NCBI GenBank assembly: GCA_966211305.1 | Contig: CBIHPC010000002.1 | Span: forward strand, 35,116-99,115 | DNA length: 64,000 bases | Direction of reading: 5' to 3' | DNA from: Niastella sp966211305 | GTDB taxonomy: Bacteria > Bacteroidota > Bacteroidia > Chitinophagales > Chitinophagaceae | Shown: positions 1 through 11,000 of the stretch, one piece after another | Layout: each line of letters opens with the position of its first letter | Position numbering within the stretch: position 1 is the stretch's first letter | Notes under the pieces: model-generated | Told to the model about the DNA's origin: nothing | Databases searched by the model: none | The model's input: only the letters and a program-made list of their open reading frames with translations | Made by a program: the position numbers and the translations under genes

Positions 1-1
1 C

Positions 2-814
2 CTTGTAAACATCTCCTTTATGAACGGCGACCGCGCCATGGCCGATACGATTGAAGCCTGGGCCCAATTACAAAACATGCGATTGTTGCAGAATGAAGCT
101 TTGCTTGAGTTGAACAGGAAAAAGCTGGAGTTGTCTGCTTACCTCTGGACTGCAGGCGAAGAACCCTACCTTTTACCCGATGACTATATACCCGATACCC
201 TCCGGTTCACAGGCCCTATAATTTTACCCGATACAAGCGCCCTTTTGGCACAAACTATATCTGCGCACCCGGCGCTGCAGATAACCCGGTACAAAGCCGG
301 CGTACTGGAAACTGAACGCAAACTTAAATTACAGAATTTTCTGCCGGTTGTTAACCTGCAGGCCAATCTGCTTAGTAAAGACTATTACCAGTTTAAAGGC
401 ATGTCATCGTATTATCTTGAAAACAACTATAAGCTGGGTGTAAATGTAAAGGTGCCGTTGCTCTGGCGCCAGAACCGGGGCGAATACAGGAATGTATTAT
501 TGAAGATCAGGGATAACAACCTGGAACTGGATAATAAATTATGGGACCTGCAAAATAAAATAAGAAAATATTTCAATGAGGCCATTCAACTTCAGGCGCA
601 GCTGCAGGCGGCCCGCGAAATGAATAAAGCCTATGACTTCCTGCTACGTAATGAAGAGTTGAAATTGCAGCAGGGTGAAAGTTCCCTTTTTCTGATCAAT
701 GCCAGGGAAAATAAAACCCTTGAAATGCAACAGAAAGTGGTTGAACTGCGGGTGAAGTATCGCAAAGCCGCTTACGGCATACAATGGTCGGCCGGGCTGA
801 TGGCAACACAATAA
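2..814 (+). CDS. TolC-family outer membrane efflux protein, C-terminal part
   Basis: The reading frame is open to the left edge of the window, so this is the 3' part (about 270 codons) of a longer gene. The visible protein is rich in Gln, Leu, Asn and Lys and strongly helical. It has the pattern of the outer membrane efflux protein (OEP/TolC, CusC-like) fold: long coiled-coil helices (AWAQLQNMRLLQNEALLELN), a short beta-strand segment (VNLQANLLSKDYYQFKG) and a C-terminal helical hairpin containing the family-typical LRNEELKLQQGESSLFLIN. TolC proteins form the outer membrane channel of tripartite RND or type I exporters. No pump or adaptor gene is visible, because any partner would lie to the left. 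It converges on the pectinase operon and is separated from it by a strong hairpin. The family call is firm; the substrate is unknown. Confidence 0.85.
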   Translation, partial: LVNISFMNGDRAMADTIEAWAQLQNMRLLQNEALLELNRKKLELSAYLWTAGEEPYLLPDDYIPDTLRFTGPIILPDTSALLAQTISAHPALQITRYKAGVLETERKLKLQNFLPVVNLQANLLSKDYYQFKGMSSYYLENNYKLGVNVKVPLLWRQNRGEYRNVLLKIRDNNLELDNKLWDLQNKIRKYFNEAIQLQAQLQAAREMNKAYDFLLRNEELKLQQGESSLFLINARENKTLEMQQKVVELRVKYRKAAYGIQWSAGLMATQ

Positions 815-1000
815 ATCTGTACAGCCTGATGTAGCAGCATATCGAACTTTTCATCTTTTCGCTTTATGTTATCCAACCTTGATATTTTTAAAGAGTCCCA
901 TAACCGGACACGGGCCAACTATTGTAGAATAATTTTGTAACCAAAGCCATTCTCTTGCTGATACGTATTGTACAGGATTTCGGTCATCAATTGTTTCAAG

Positions 1001-1025
1001 AGAAGGGGGGCAGATCCCCCCTTCT
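1001..1025. terminator. Strong bidirectional hairpin between convergent genes
   Basis: A perfect 10-bp inverted repeat (AGAAGGGGGG at 1001-1010, CCCCCCTTCT at 1016-1025) encloses the 5-nt loop CAGAT. It lies between the rightward tolC-like gene (ends 814) and the leftward pectinase gene (ends 1049), where a terminator serving both directions is expected. There is no long T tract, so it may act as a termination or RNA-protecting stem rather than a textbook intrinsic terminator. The rest of 815-1048 shows no gene. Confidence 0.7.
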
Positions 1026-1048
1026 GTCTTTGACTGCAGGTAAGAGAA

Positions 1049-4000
1049 TTATTGTATGACTATTTTCCTGGTAATGGTTTGGCCGCCATTTCTAACATGC
1101 ATATAATACATGCCTGATGTTAACCCCTTAACAGATACGTTTTGTGTTGTAGCCGTTAATTTCAGAGACCGCAGCAACGCCCCGTTTGCATTATATAATT
1201 GGATAATTGCTCCTGCTGATAATTTGCTGACAAACACATTTAAATTATCACGTACCGGATTGGGATAGATCACAATTTGATAAGCGCCAGTCGTTTCATT
1301 AAATGAATCACCGAAAGCCGAAAGGACTGGCTGAACATTTACTCTTGCACCGGCTGTGTTGCCGGCTACACCAAATGCACCCAGGGTTGTATATCCTGAC
1401 GCTGTTGCTGTATACGGACTGGCAAGCGTTCCACTTCCACTCAACGAAGCTGCTGTCATGTTCCAACTGGCGTTTTTATACTGCATTACAGCCAGTGATT
1501 GTGAAGGATCAAATCCGCCTGCCTGGTCGGCAAGCACCCATCCGAACTTTGCGGTAATGTTACTACCGCCAGCCACATCTTCGGTGATGGTCCATTGTTT
1601 ATTTACTACTTTACCTGCGTCGGGAACAGTGTTATCAAAAGTGTTTTTTACACTTATAGTAAAGTTGTCGGGCGTTCCGCTATTGGTTAACATTACCGGA
1701 TTGTACCTGTCGGCCGAAACTCCAACCGGAAAGCTAACGGCTGTAGCTCCAACGGAACGTTTCAAAGCACCGGTTCCTGAAGTAATGAAATAATTGCTGC
1801 CTGTTGTAAGGGTAGTTGTTTTAGTAGCATCTACCAGTCCTCCGTTTGCAATGGTCAGTACTACCTTACCATTATTACCTGTTGTGGCGGGTGAACTGTT
1901 CACGGTATTAAAACCCGTACCCAGTTTTAAAACACCGGCTGTGCCGATATTCAGCGAAACAACTGAAGCTGCATTGGTTGAAAAAGGCACCAGATTCGAA
2001 GTGGTAGCTGTGGCGCTTAGATCAAGTATTCCTTCAATATTATACGTATACCTGCCGCCGGGATTCGGCGTGGTGTTTCCGGCAGGGCTAAATGAACCTG
2101 CACTATTCACCAGCTTAATGGTCTTACCGTTATTGATCGTAAACGTTACATGCTCACCTGCCGTATTGCCGCTGCTGTTATAATAAGCAGTAAAAGCGCC
2201 GCTGTTCAGTGAAAGGTTTACATCCTGATCGAAAACAACCTTTAACGCGTTTGGATTGGCCGGCAGCGGTCTCACGCGGCTGATCTTTGAAACGCCGGTA
2301 CCGGTCCATAACACCGAAGCACAGGCTGTACTAAACTCAACAAGGACCAGGTCGTCGGGACTGGCATCGCCACCCAATACGCCGTCATTTTTAATGATCA
2401 CACCTGCGGCCGATCCGGCGCCGATGCGCAGGGCCTGTGCAGCGGGTGTTGCTCCATATCCGCCATTACTTTTCAATACAGCGCCGCTTTCTATGAAAAG
2501 ACTGTTTACACTCTTTAAACCATCCAGTGAAACCGTGTGGCCTGCGCGGATCGTAACGTTTGCATTAAAAGGTTGAACGCCTTTTGCCTGCAATACCCAT
2601 GATTTGGAAGAAGCAACATATTTCTCCCAGATGGAAACGCTATTAGTTCCATTGCCGCCGGAAGCATTGGTCCAGAAGCCGGAAGCAACTGAACGGAAGT
2701 CTCCATTTAAAGGAATGCCGGGGTCTACGGCGGCTATATAGCTGGTATTGGGAACACTGCCTGATCTGGATGCCTTTACATAATAATAGTATATAGCGCC
2801 CTGGGCCGGCAGTGAATCGGTATAGCTGTAAGCCACCACGTTATCGCTCACCCCACTAAGCTGTTTGATCATTGTGAAATTAATGCTGTCTGTACTGCGG
2901 TACACTTCGAAAAGCACGCCGGTCATTGGCCAGCACAGGTTCCAGCTAAGCGTTGTAAAAGTGGCGCTGCGTTGTGCACGGAAATTGGCAACGGCAACTT
3001 CATCCGCATCATTGTTACCCAGCGCAGGAAATGCTGTTAACGGGTTCCAGGTGCCGAACATATTGCTATTTTCAAAATAAGGCGCCGCCTGTGCCTCCGT
3101 CAGTTGTTTTGACCAGGATACCCGCTGACTTACATCAACCAGGCTGCCATCGAATTTGCGGCTTTTATATTCTGCATAAGTAATTAAAGAAGTGTTGGTG
3201 CCGGTATCCCAGGCAGACCAGCCTTCTGGTTTGATGGAGGAACCCATAACGGCATTGAGAAATACAGTTTTGTTTGATTTTTTATCAACGAAACCTGCGC
3301 TGTTCTGCCAGGGCCTGCCAAGCGTATAAGACGTTACGCCGCGGTTCTCTGTAATACGGTAATCGCGGAACACATAGCCATAAGCCTGCGCACCGGATGT
3401 ATTTACGGCTGTTATATAACCACCGCTGCTGCCATCGATGCGGTCACGGGGAAAGATCACACAGGAATCAAACACACCAATGGAAGAACCAAATATAAAA
3501 TCGGTATTTCCATCGATGTAGCAATTGAGAAAGTATTGCCGGTTGCCATCGCCATGGGCCAGCACCGTATCCTGACCGCCAATAAAGCGGCAGTTCTTAA
3601 AGGCGCACCGGTCTGCAGTAACGTTCAGGGCCAGCGCCTGCGGACCATCGCCTGTGTAGCCGGTTGTATTTTCAACCGTAACATTCATCATGAAGCAATC
3701 GGCGGCATTGATGGTCAGTGTTGCTGAGTTACTGGTGCCTAACACGACACCGTTCTCGGTTTTACCGGCATAAGAATCCCAACTGATGACCACATTGCCC
3801 GCACTCTCACCTATCAACTGAATAAATGGCTTATTGGAAGGGATATTCACTTTTTCAACATAACGGCCATTTTTGATATAAATAACATACGGCGTTGTAC
3901 GGCCTGCAGGCGCCGCATTAATAGCAGCCTGAATGCTGCTGTAATTGCCACCGCCATTCAGGGACACCATTACATTGGCTGTTATACCTGCTGAAGCGGT

Positions 4001-6358
4001 TGCAGCCGGTGAATAATTAAATGCTTTATCGACTGTATATATGTGATAGTAATAAGTAGCGCCTGAAGCAAGGGCCGCTACGCTGCCATCGTCGGTAAAA
4101 CCGGTATTGGTACCAATATAAACAACTGTGTTGCCGGTACCGGCCACATTGCCCATAGAATAGATACCATTAGGGTTTAATGCGGGTTGTGTAGCTGAAC
4201 CGCTTCGTATCACTATATAACCACCGCCGTCTACCCCGGTTGCAGGAGCTGCCCACGCAAGGTTGATGCTGCCGTATTTACCTGTGGCAGCGGGCGCCGT
4301 AACGGCGGCCGGCGCTGTTACATCGGCCGCAGGGGAAGCCTGGTTATCGGCGGGATATACTACAAAATCATCCACATCGAATGGTTGCGCTATTGGAGTA
4401 CCGCCACCGTTGAACCGGATGCCGGCAAACACCGTGGAAGGCGTAAACGAGTTGTTCAATGAATAAGGCAGCGCCGCTTTGGCCCAGTTGCCGTTAGTGG
4501 CCGCCCAGGCTGTAGTCGAATAAGTGGTAACAAAATTAGCCGTTCCCCTGTTATCCGTTGCCGTCAGCAAACCGCTTACTCCATTGCCTGCCGCCGGCGT
4601 TACAGCCCGGTAATAGTATTGTACAATGTATTTTGTTCCATTAACAAATAAGGGCGCCGTTACAGCCGGCGAAAAACAATTTTTGGTGCTTGCGCTGGTA
4701 CTTGTATAGGTGAAATAATTACTGCCTGTTCTGGCAGTTCCATTACTTATGATTCCGGCTGTACTATTACATGTCCACACTGTGGGTGAAAGATTGGCCG
4801 CACCGGTGGGCGTGGCAGTTGATACCGTACCGGCAGGTTGATTTTCAAAACCACCTTCCATGCCCGGCCAGATGCCGATAAGCTGTTTTTGACTAACTGG
4901 TGGCGTACTGGTACCGGTAAGGCTGTTGAGGTAATTTTCCAGGTTGGTATAACCGTTAGCTGCCGTTCCGTTCCTGTCGGCGGCATCGTTGGGATTGAGG
5001 CCATTACCGCTCTCCCAGCTATCGGGCATACCGTCGTGATCGTTGTCGGCCGGCGGCGTTGCTGAAACAAGCGTTGGCCATGCATTCACGGTTTCATTGT
5101 ATGCAGTGCCATGCGGATACCCGCCCTGTACATCGATGATACGTCCCGTTCTGTTGCGCACATCATTCACGATCCGCTGGTCTAACGTATCGCGGTTTGG
5201 TAAAGAACAACCCGCTTTCTGTAATACCGCTTCATATGCATCCGTGGCCGATTGTATTGTAAACGGATATCCCGGATCGAAAGGTGTGGTTGCTTTTACC
5301 GTTGGTATGTCTGCAGAGCCGCCTTGTGGCACTACCCCCAACCAGTTATCGGCGGTATTAGTAGGAGAACCATCCACATAATTGCCGGCTACATACCATT
5401 TTCCATAAGGAACGGTACTGCTGAAGTTGGGATTGCATATACGGTATTTTACCCCGCTGCTGGTATTGGGACCGTATTTGTAATAGTTATTAACTACGTT
5501 GTAATTGCCGCCTTCGCCTCCATAAATAGTATTAATACCCCAGTTGTAAATTACATTGTTCCTGAAATCACAGTTCTCCACACCAACTGTATTGGGTGTA
5601 TATGAACTAACACCGGCAAAACGCGGATTGCGGTTGTTGCAATCAGCGATCAGGTTGTGGTGCATGGAAGCGCGCTTAGCCCCCCAGATACCGCCAAAGC
5701 CGTGCCGCTCATAGTCGGTGTCACCTGTTTCAAAATGATAGGAGTAGTTCAGCGGTTCTGTAATAAAACACCACTGAATGGTAAGATTGTCGCCCCTGTA
5801 AATGGTCAGGGCTTCGTCATTACTCCAGCTTGCCGTACAATGGTCAATAATGATATTATTTACACCCATAGCTCCAAATGCATCGTCGCCACCGCTGCCA
5901 TCAACCGGATTACCATTCGCATCCACTTTCTTTTGATTTTTATCGCCCAAACGGAAACGCATATAACGTACAATTACGTTATCTCCGCCGATAGAAACGG
6001 GATAGTCGGCCACACAAATGCCATCCCCCGGAGCGGTTTGCCCCGCAATGGTGGTATTGGTTTTGATGCTGAGGCGTGAATTGAGATGAATGGTGCCCGA
6101 AACACGGAACACTACTGTACGGTAAGTAGCGGAGGCTGTAAGCGCATAACGCAAACAGCCAGGCTGGCCGTCATCACTCAAATTGGTTACTTCAAAGACG
6201 GTGGTCGGGGTTGTAGAAGTTCCTCTTCCGCCTGTAGTGTACATACCTGCTCCTTCGGCGCCCGGGAAAGCAGGTTGTTGCGCTGTTGAAGCGTACACGA
6301 ACAGCATACATACTGCCATGCATAAATTACTAATAAGCAATTTGATTGTTGGATACAT
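1049..6358 (-). CDS. Secreted pectate lyase (PL1) - pectin methylesterase (CE8) with T9SS sorting domain
   Basis: This is a bifunctional pectin enzyme of about 1769 aa. A signal peptide (about 1-28) is followed by a PL1 pectate lyase domain (about 30-420, FPGAEGAGMYTTGGRG start, candidate catalytic Arg in NNRNPRFAG), a Ca-binding thrombospondin type 3-like linker (DNDHDGMPDSWE, about 440), a CBM-like beta-sandwich (about 495-675), FnIII (about 685-795) and a CE8 methylesterase (about 800-1105). The CE8 domain keeps its catalytic set: Asp in GGQDT, Asp in GNTDFIFG and Arg in LGRPW. A second FnIII and a long Gly/Thr/Asn-rich beta region follow. The last 75 residues (YPNPVRDN and a C-terminal beta strand) form a T9SS type A sorting domain, so the protein should be exported and cell-surface attached or released. 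CE8 removes methyl esters, which makes pectin cleavable by PL1. It is the last gene of PUL1 and a paralogue of the gene at 8053. I chose the ATG at 6358; a TTG lies two codons upstream. Confidence 0.93.
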   Translation of the reverse strand: MYPTIKLLISNLCMAVCMLFVYASTAQQPAFPGAEGAGMYTTGGRGTSTTPTTVFEVTNLSDDGQPGCLRYALTASATYRTVVFRVSGTIHLNSRLSIKTNTTIAGQTAPGDGICVADYPVSIGGDNVIVRYMRFRLGDKNQKKVDANGNPVDGSGGDDAFGAMGVNNIIIDHCTASWSNDEALTIYRGDNLTIQWCFITEPLNYSYHFETGDTDYERHGFGGIWGAKRASMHHNLIADCNNRNPRFAGVSSYTPNTVGVENCDFRNNVIYNWGINTIYGGEGGNYNVVNNYYKYGPNTSSGVKYRICNPNFSSTVPYGKWYVAGNYVDGSPTNTADNWLGVVPQGGSADIPTVKATTPFDPGYPFTIQSATDAYEAVLQKAGCSLPNRDTLDQRIVNDVRNRTGRIIDVQGGYPHGTAYNETVNAWPTLVSATPPADNDHDGMPDSWESGNGLNPNDAADRNGTAANGYTNLENYLNSLTGTSTPPVSQKQLIGIWPGMEGGFENQPAGTVSTATPTGAANLSPTVWTCNSTAGIISNGTARTGSNYFTYTSTSASTKNCFSPAVTAPLFVNGTKYIVQYYYRAVTPAAGNGVSGLLTATDNRGTANFVTTYSTTAWAATNGNWAKAALPYSLNNSFTPSTVFAGIRFNGGGTPIAQPFDVDDFVVYPADNQASPAADVTAPAAVTAPAATGKYGSINLAWAAPATGVDGGGYIVIRSGSATQPALNPNGIYSMGNVAGTGNTVVYIGTNTGFTDDGSVAALASGATYYYHIYTVDKAFNYSPAATASAGITANVMVSLNGGGNYSSIQAAINAAPAGRTTPYVIYIKNGRYVEKVNIPSNKPFIQLIGESAGNVVISWDSYAGKTENGVVLGTSNSATLTINAADCFMMNVTVENTTGYTGDGPQALALNVTADRCAFKNCRFIGGQDTVLAHGDGNRQYFLNCYIDGNTDFIFGSSIGVFDSCVIFPRDRIDGSSGGYITAVNTSGAQAYGYVFRDYRITENRGVTSYTLGRPWQNSAGFVDKKSNKTVFLNAVMGSSIKPEGWSAWDTGTNTSLITYAEYKSRKFDGSLVDVSQRVSWSKQLTEAQAAPYFENSNMFGTWNPLTAFPALGNNDADEVAVANFRAQRSATFTTLSWNLCWPMTGVLFEVYRSTDSINFTMIKQLSGVSDNVVAYSYTDSLPAQGAIYYYYVKASRSGSVPNTSYIAAVDPGIPLNGDFRSVASGFWTNASGGNGTNSVSIWEKYVASSKSWVLQAKGVQPFNANVTIRAGHTVSLDGLKSVNSLFIESGAVLKSNGGYGATPAAQALRIGAGSAAGVIIKNDGVLGGDASPDDLVLVEFSTACASVLWTGTGVSKISRVRPLPANPNALKVVFDQDVNLSLNSGAFTAYYNSSGNTAGEHVTFTINNGKTIKLVNSAGSFSPAGNTTPNPGGRYTYNIEGILDLSATATTSNLVPFSTNAASVVSLNIGTAGVLKLGTGFNTVNSSPATTGNNGKVVLTIANGGLVDATKTTTLTTGSNYFITSGTGALKRSVGATAVSFPVGVSADRYNPVMLTNSGTPDNFTISVKNTFDNTVPDAGKVVNKQWTITEDVAGGSNITAKFGWVLADQAGGFDPSQSLAVMQYKNASWNMTAASLSGSGTLASPYTATASGYTTLGAFGVAGNTAGARVNVQPVLSAFGDSFNETTGAYQIVIYPNPVRDNLNVFVSKLSAGAIIQLYNANGALLRSLKLTATTQNVSVKGLTSGMYYMHVRNGGQTITRKIVIQ

Positions 6359-6435
6359 AAGCAAACGTTTGGTTTTATATTAGAGACAGACCGGCATTGG
6401 AATCACCGGTTGCTTTGCTTATCATGGCTGTTCAC

Positions 6436-7950
6436 TTACAATCTGTTGCCATTCAGCATAACATTGCTGCTGTTGGTAACTGATACGGCGGGACCTGTTT
6501 TCACAGTGCGTATTTGAACCCGGTTCAACTGAATGTCATTTGCCTCAATGATCTCTGCGCAGTTGTTTGTTTTCAATACCAGGTTATCCATAACAATATT
6601 CTTAATTGGCATTTCGGGTAAGCCTCTTATAAAAATGCCGCGTTCTGCACCCTGGCAAACAATATGTGAGATGTGAAAATTGCGAAACTGTGGTGTAGCT
6701 TCTGTAACAGGAGGCACGGCTGTTTTTTCATTATCAGCAGGTTTAGTAAAATAATACATATCAAAAAGGATGGCATCACGAACGATATCTTTCATGCGGA
6801 TGTTTTTGATATAGATCTGCTCCACCACGCCACCCCGGCCCCTGGTGGTTTTAAACCGCAGACCGTTATCAGTGCCAATGAACGAACAATCATAGACAAA
6901 GATATTTCTGGCGCCGCCGCTCATTTCAGAGCCAATAACAAAACCACCATGCCCCTTGTAAACAATATTCTTCCTGATGACCACATTTTCCGTTGGCTTC
7001 CCCCTTTTTCTACCTTCTTCGTCTTTGCCCGATTTAATACAGATACCATCATCCCCAACATCAAACGTGCAGCCTTCGACCAATACATTTTTACAGCTTT
7101 CCACATCAAGCCCATCGCCATTATGGGCATAGTCAGGATTTTTTACAAACACATTCCGTACCGTTACATCTTCACAAAGCACCGGGTGCAGGCACCAGGC
7201 CGGAGAGTTCTGAAAGATCACTCCTTCCAGTAAAACTTTTTTGCAACTATTGAATACAACAAGATTGGGGCGCAGGAAATCCTTGATGTCTTCAAAATCT
7301 TTTAATATCTGGCCCGGCAAAATGGAAGCAGTTCGCTTTTCATCGAAAGCCAGTTTTGTTTTTGCGGAAGGAAACCAGGTCTTCCCATCACTGCTTACCA
7401 ATCCGCCTGATGCTGTTTTTAATTTCCATTCCTGTTCGGTAAGTTGGTTTTTACCAACCATTCGCCAGGCATCTCCATTGCCATCGATGATGCCCTTACC
7501 GGTTATAGCAATATTTTCGAGGTTTGTGCCGTAAATGGGTGATTGATTTCGTGCAGCGCGTCTTCCTTCATAAGTTCCTTCTACCAGGGGATATTGATCA
7601 AAGTCTGTAGTGAACAACAAAATTGCATCGCGTTCGATGTGAAGGTTCACATTGCTTTTCATGGCGATGGGACCAGTGAGCCATATTCCACCCGGAACCA
7701 CTACGACTCCCCCGCCTTTATTACTACAAGCTGTGATCGTTTGCACAATGCTGTTGGTATTCATGGTTAACCCATCTGCAACCGCGCCATACGCAAGTAT
7801 ATTAAAAGTGTCTTTCCTGAAAACAGGTTCAATGGTACGGGGAAGGTTCGACCAGGAATAAGGCATGTTGCGCTTCGGCGGCTGCGCAGGTAATTCTACA
7901 ACATAAAGACCTGAAATAAATAAAGCCAGGAGTATTATAATTTTCATCAT
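6436..7950 (-). CDS. GH28 polygalacturonase
   Basis: The protein has 504 aa and an N-terminal signal peptide (MMKIIILLALFISGLYVVEL). It then shows the GH28 right-handed parallel beta-helix start (FNILAYGAVADGLTMNTNSI). The active site is complete: NGDG with Asp about 279, GDDG with Asp about 300 and 301, GHGG with His about 334, and a downstream RFK. GH28 enzymes hydrolyse alpha-1,4-linked galacturonic acid by inversion; related members act on rhamnogalacturonan or release terminal residues, and sequence alone does not decide exo from endo. The length is normal for Bacteroidota exo-polygalacturonases. It has no T9SS domain, so it probably works in the periplasm on oligogalacturonides imported by SusCD. 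It sits between the two PL1-CE8 genes on the same strand, with gaps of 77 and 102 bp. Two adjacent ATG codons (7950 and 7947) are possible starts. Confidence 0.93.
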   Translation of the reverse strand: MMKIIILLALFISGLYVVELPAQPPKRNMPYSWSNLPRTIEPVFRKDTFNILAYGAVADGLTMNTNSIVQTITACSNKGGGVVVVPGGIWLTGPIAMKSNVNLHIERDAILLFTTDFDQYPLVEGTYEGRRAARNQSPIYGTNLENIAITGKGIIDGNGDAWRMVGKNQLTEQEWKLKTASGGLVSSDGKTWFPSAKTKLAFDEKRTASILPGQILKDFEDIKDFLRPNLVVFNSCKKVLLEGVIFQNSPAWCLHPVLCEDVTVRNVFVKNPDYAHNGDGLDVESCKNVLVEGCTFDVGDDGICIKSGKDEEGRKRGKPTENVVIRKNIVYKGHGGFVIGSEMSGGARNIFVYDCSFIGTDNGLRFKTTRGRGGVVEQIYIKNIRMKDIVRDAILFDMYYFTKPADNEKTAVPPVTEATPQFRNFHISHIVCQGAERGIFIRGLPEMPIKNIVMDNLVLKTNNCAEIIEANDIQLNRVQIRTVKTGPAVSVTNSSNVMLNGNRL

Positions 7951-8052
7951 TTTGTAATTGAGAGCCGGCTAAAAAGAACAATCGTACTTAAAATTCATAC
8001 ATCTTTTCAGCCGGCTCCTGTTAATCATCGACGGGTTTCCCATTGGAACAAA

Positions 8053-11000
8053 CTATTGTACCAATACCTTTACGGTAGTTACCTGATCACCGTTCCTTAC
8101 CATCACCAGATAAATACCACCTGCCAAACCTTTTACAGGAACAGCTTCGATTGTGTTTGCCAATTTCACGGAACGTACTAAAACACCAACCTGATTAAAC
8201 AGTTGTACTGTTGCGCCTGCTTCCACTTTGCGTACACGAACTTTTAAAATATCAATAACAGGATTCGGATAAACCGCTATATAAGCTGGGGCTCTGTTAG
8301 CCCAATTGAAAGAACTGTCAGAGATCCGGCTTCCAGTGTCGCAGCTATTTAAACGATCGCCATGATTAAGATGGTCCTGTACCGAAGCCGGTTCTATGCA
8401 GATCACTTTACCATTGTGGCAAACCATTACCTTACTGCTGTCTTTACTGCATCTTACATCTACCACTTCGATCGATATGCCGGCCTGAGCAGAACAGTTA
8501 TGCATATCGTTTACAATAACACTATAGGTGCCGGCCGCAGCAACGGAAACCGACCTGGTAGTTTGCCCGTTACTCCATTGATATGTATATGGCGAACTGC
8601 CGCCGGCAGGGATTGCACTAATATTAAGGGCAGCAGGACCATAACCCCAATAGAGGGTATTCTTTTCATCGACAGCAGGATTCATTGCATACACATCCGG
8701 GATAGTAACCGATATACGCGGGTTTACCGTAACAGTGGTTTTACAGCCGGCTCTATTGCCCCGGTCATCTATGACCGTCCAGTTAATGGTACTTACTCCC
8801 TCATTGAAGCCCCCGCTTGCATCAGCGCCCTGGCCATTTCGCATGGTGGCGCCAGTTATAGAATAACTAATATTTACACTTCCTGAATTATCTGTCGCCT
8901 GTAGCAACGGAATGGCATAGACGCCACTGTTGGCATAACATTGTACCGGTACCGCGGGACAAGTTGTAATTACAGGTGCGGTTGTGTCCATGTAGTTGGC
9001 AATACTAAATGAAGAGAACCCGGTGATACCTGAAACGCTGGCGGAATATGGATTTGTTTCTGTTCCGGCGCCTGTTACCACAGCGGGATACTGTTCCCAG
9101 TCGCTACCGTTATATCGAATAATGAATACCGGTTCGGCAGGATCAAATGCTGTAGCGTGGTCGCCGGTAGTCCAGGTTAACGACACCGTTGCATTGCTGC
9201 CGCCGGCTACATCTTCTGTTATATCCCATTGTTTATTCACTATCCTGGCTGGATCGGCAACCGGATGATCCAGCACATTTTTTATCCCAATAGCAAATTT
9301 ATCTGCGGTTCCCAGGTTCTTCAGCGTTGCGCGGTTAGGATTTTTGATGGAAGTTCCCAAAGGAAACACGGCATCGGACGACCCAACACTTCTTATGATC
9401 TTACCGCCCGGGGCAAGAACAAAGAAATTCGGTAAAACGGTGAAGTTATTAGCTGCTGTAATTTTAGAAGCGTCCAGTACGCCGGATGAACCAATAGTTA
9501 AATACACTTTACCTGGTGCACTGGCAGTAGCGCTCACCACCCTGAACTGTGTGCCTGTTTTCAGCATACCGTTAATATTTAACTGTATCTTATTTCCCGG
9601 TATGGTATCCTGCGGTATGAGGCTGCTCAGCGTGCCGCTGTTGCTCAGGTCAAGGATGCCATCAATATTATATGTATATACGCCGGCGGTCCTGTAGTTC
9701 ATTGAGGTGGACGTAGCATGCAGGGAAGCCGCAGTGACCGTAACGCCCGGCAAAATATTTACTGTAATAGAATCATCCCCATTTAATAACGCCGCCCCAT
9801 TGTTATACCACCCCTGCAACGTACCGGAAAGACTGAGGTCGGCAGCAATATTGATCGCACAGGTCTTTATCTGCTCCATGCAGGTGAGGTTGGTGAATTT
9901 ATACGTTCCCACCCCTCTTATATTACAGGTATTATTGAATGCAGTATGGTCATCCAATTGCAGGCTCAACCTGTAGGCGTTTGCATCAGCGCCGCCAAAA
10001 ACACCATCGTTTTCGATATCCCCTTTCAGCCTGAACAATTGATTAGTTCCATTCCCCTGGAATACGCCACCGTTTTCTATGGTTAAATTGTTATTGGCGC
10101 TCAATGCCGTAAGTGTTACAATAGTACCCGCTGAAATGGTAACATTGGTATTGGAAGGCGCTGTGCCCAATGGCTGGTTCACCCAGGCCGTTCCATTGTA
10201 TTTTTGCCATACGGTATTGCCACCTGTACCGGTAAAATTCCAGGTTATGGAAGGCGCCTTAGTATAGCCTGAACCTGGATTGGTGATCGTGACGCCGGTT
10301 ACTTTTCCGTTGGTAACAACAGCCGTACCGGTCGCTGTGGTTCCGCCCGCAGGCGCAGCAGAAAAAGAACAGGTTGGTGTGCCGGTCAATCCTTCAACGC
10401 TTCCGGTAACATTAACTGCGGAAACAGTACCGGCAGTGAGCGTCACCGATGTAGTGACCGAATTGTTCACCGGCCCGCTGTTCACCGATCTGAAGTCATT
10501 GGTTAAGGGTACTGATTTATTCACTTTTATAATAGTGTCGGTAATGCAGGTAGCATAACCGCTTTTCTTCGCAACGATCTTATAGAAATATGACACACCC
10601 TTTGCCGGTACGGCATCAACAAACTTAAATGCAGCCGTAGTATCGGTGGTGCTTATGAATGAATTTACCGAAGAGAAATTTATGCTGTCGGTGCTTCTGT
10701 GCAGTTCGTAGGTTACACCATTTATGGGCCAGCAGATATTGAAAAGGATGGTTGACTGGGAAGAAGACCTGTTCACCCTGAAATTGCTGAGGCTAATGGG
10801 CGCCGGAAAAGGCGTACAGGCGTCTCCTGATACAACACAAGGATCCCAACTTCCAAACATATTGCTGTTTACTAAGTAAGGGGCTGCCTGCTCATCAGTA
10901 AACTCTTTTGACCAGCTCACTCTTTTACTTAAATCAACCAAAGCACCGTTGAAATATCTTGTCTTATATTCTGCGTAGGTAATTAACGAAGTATTGGTTT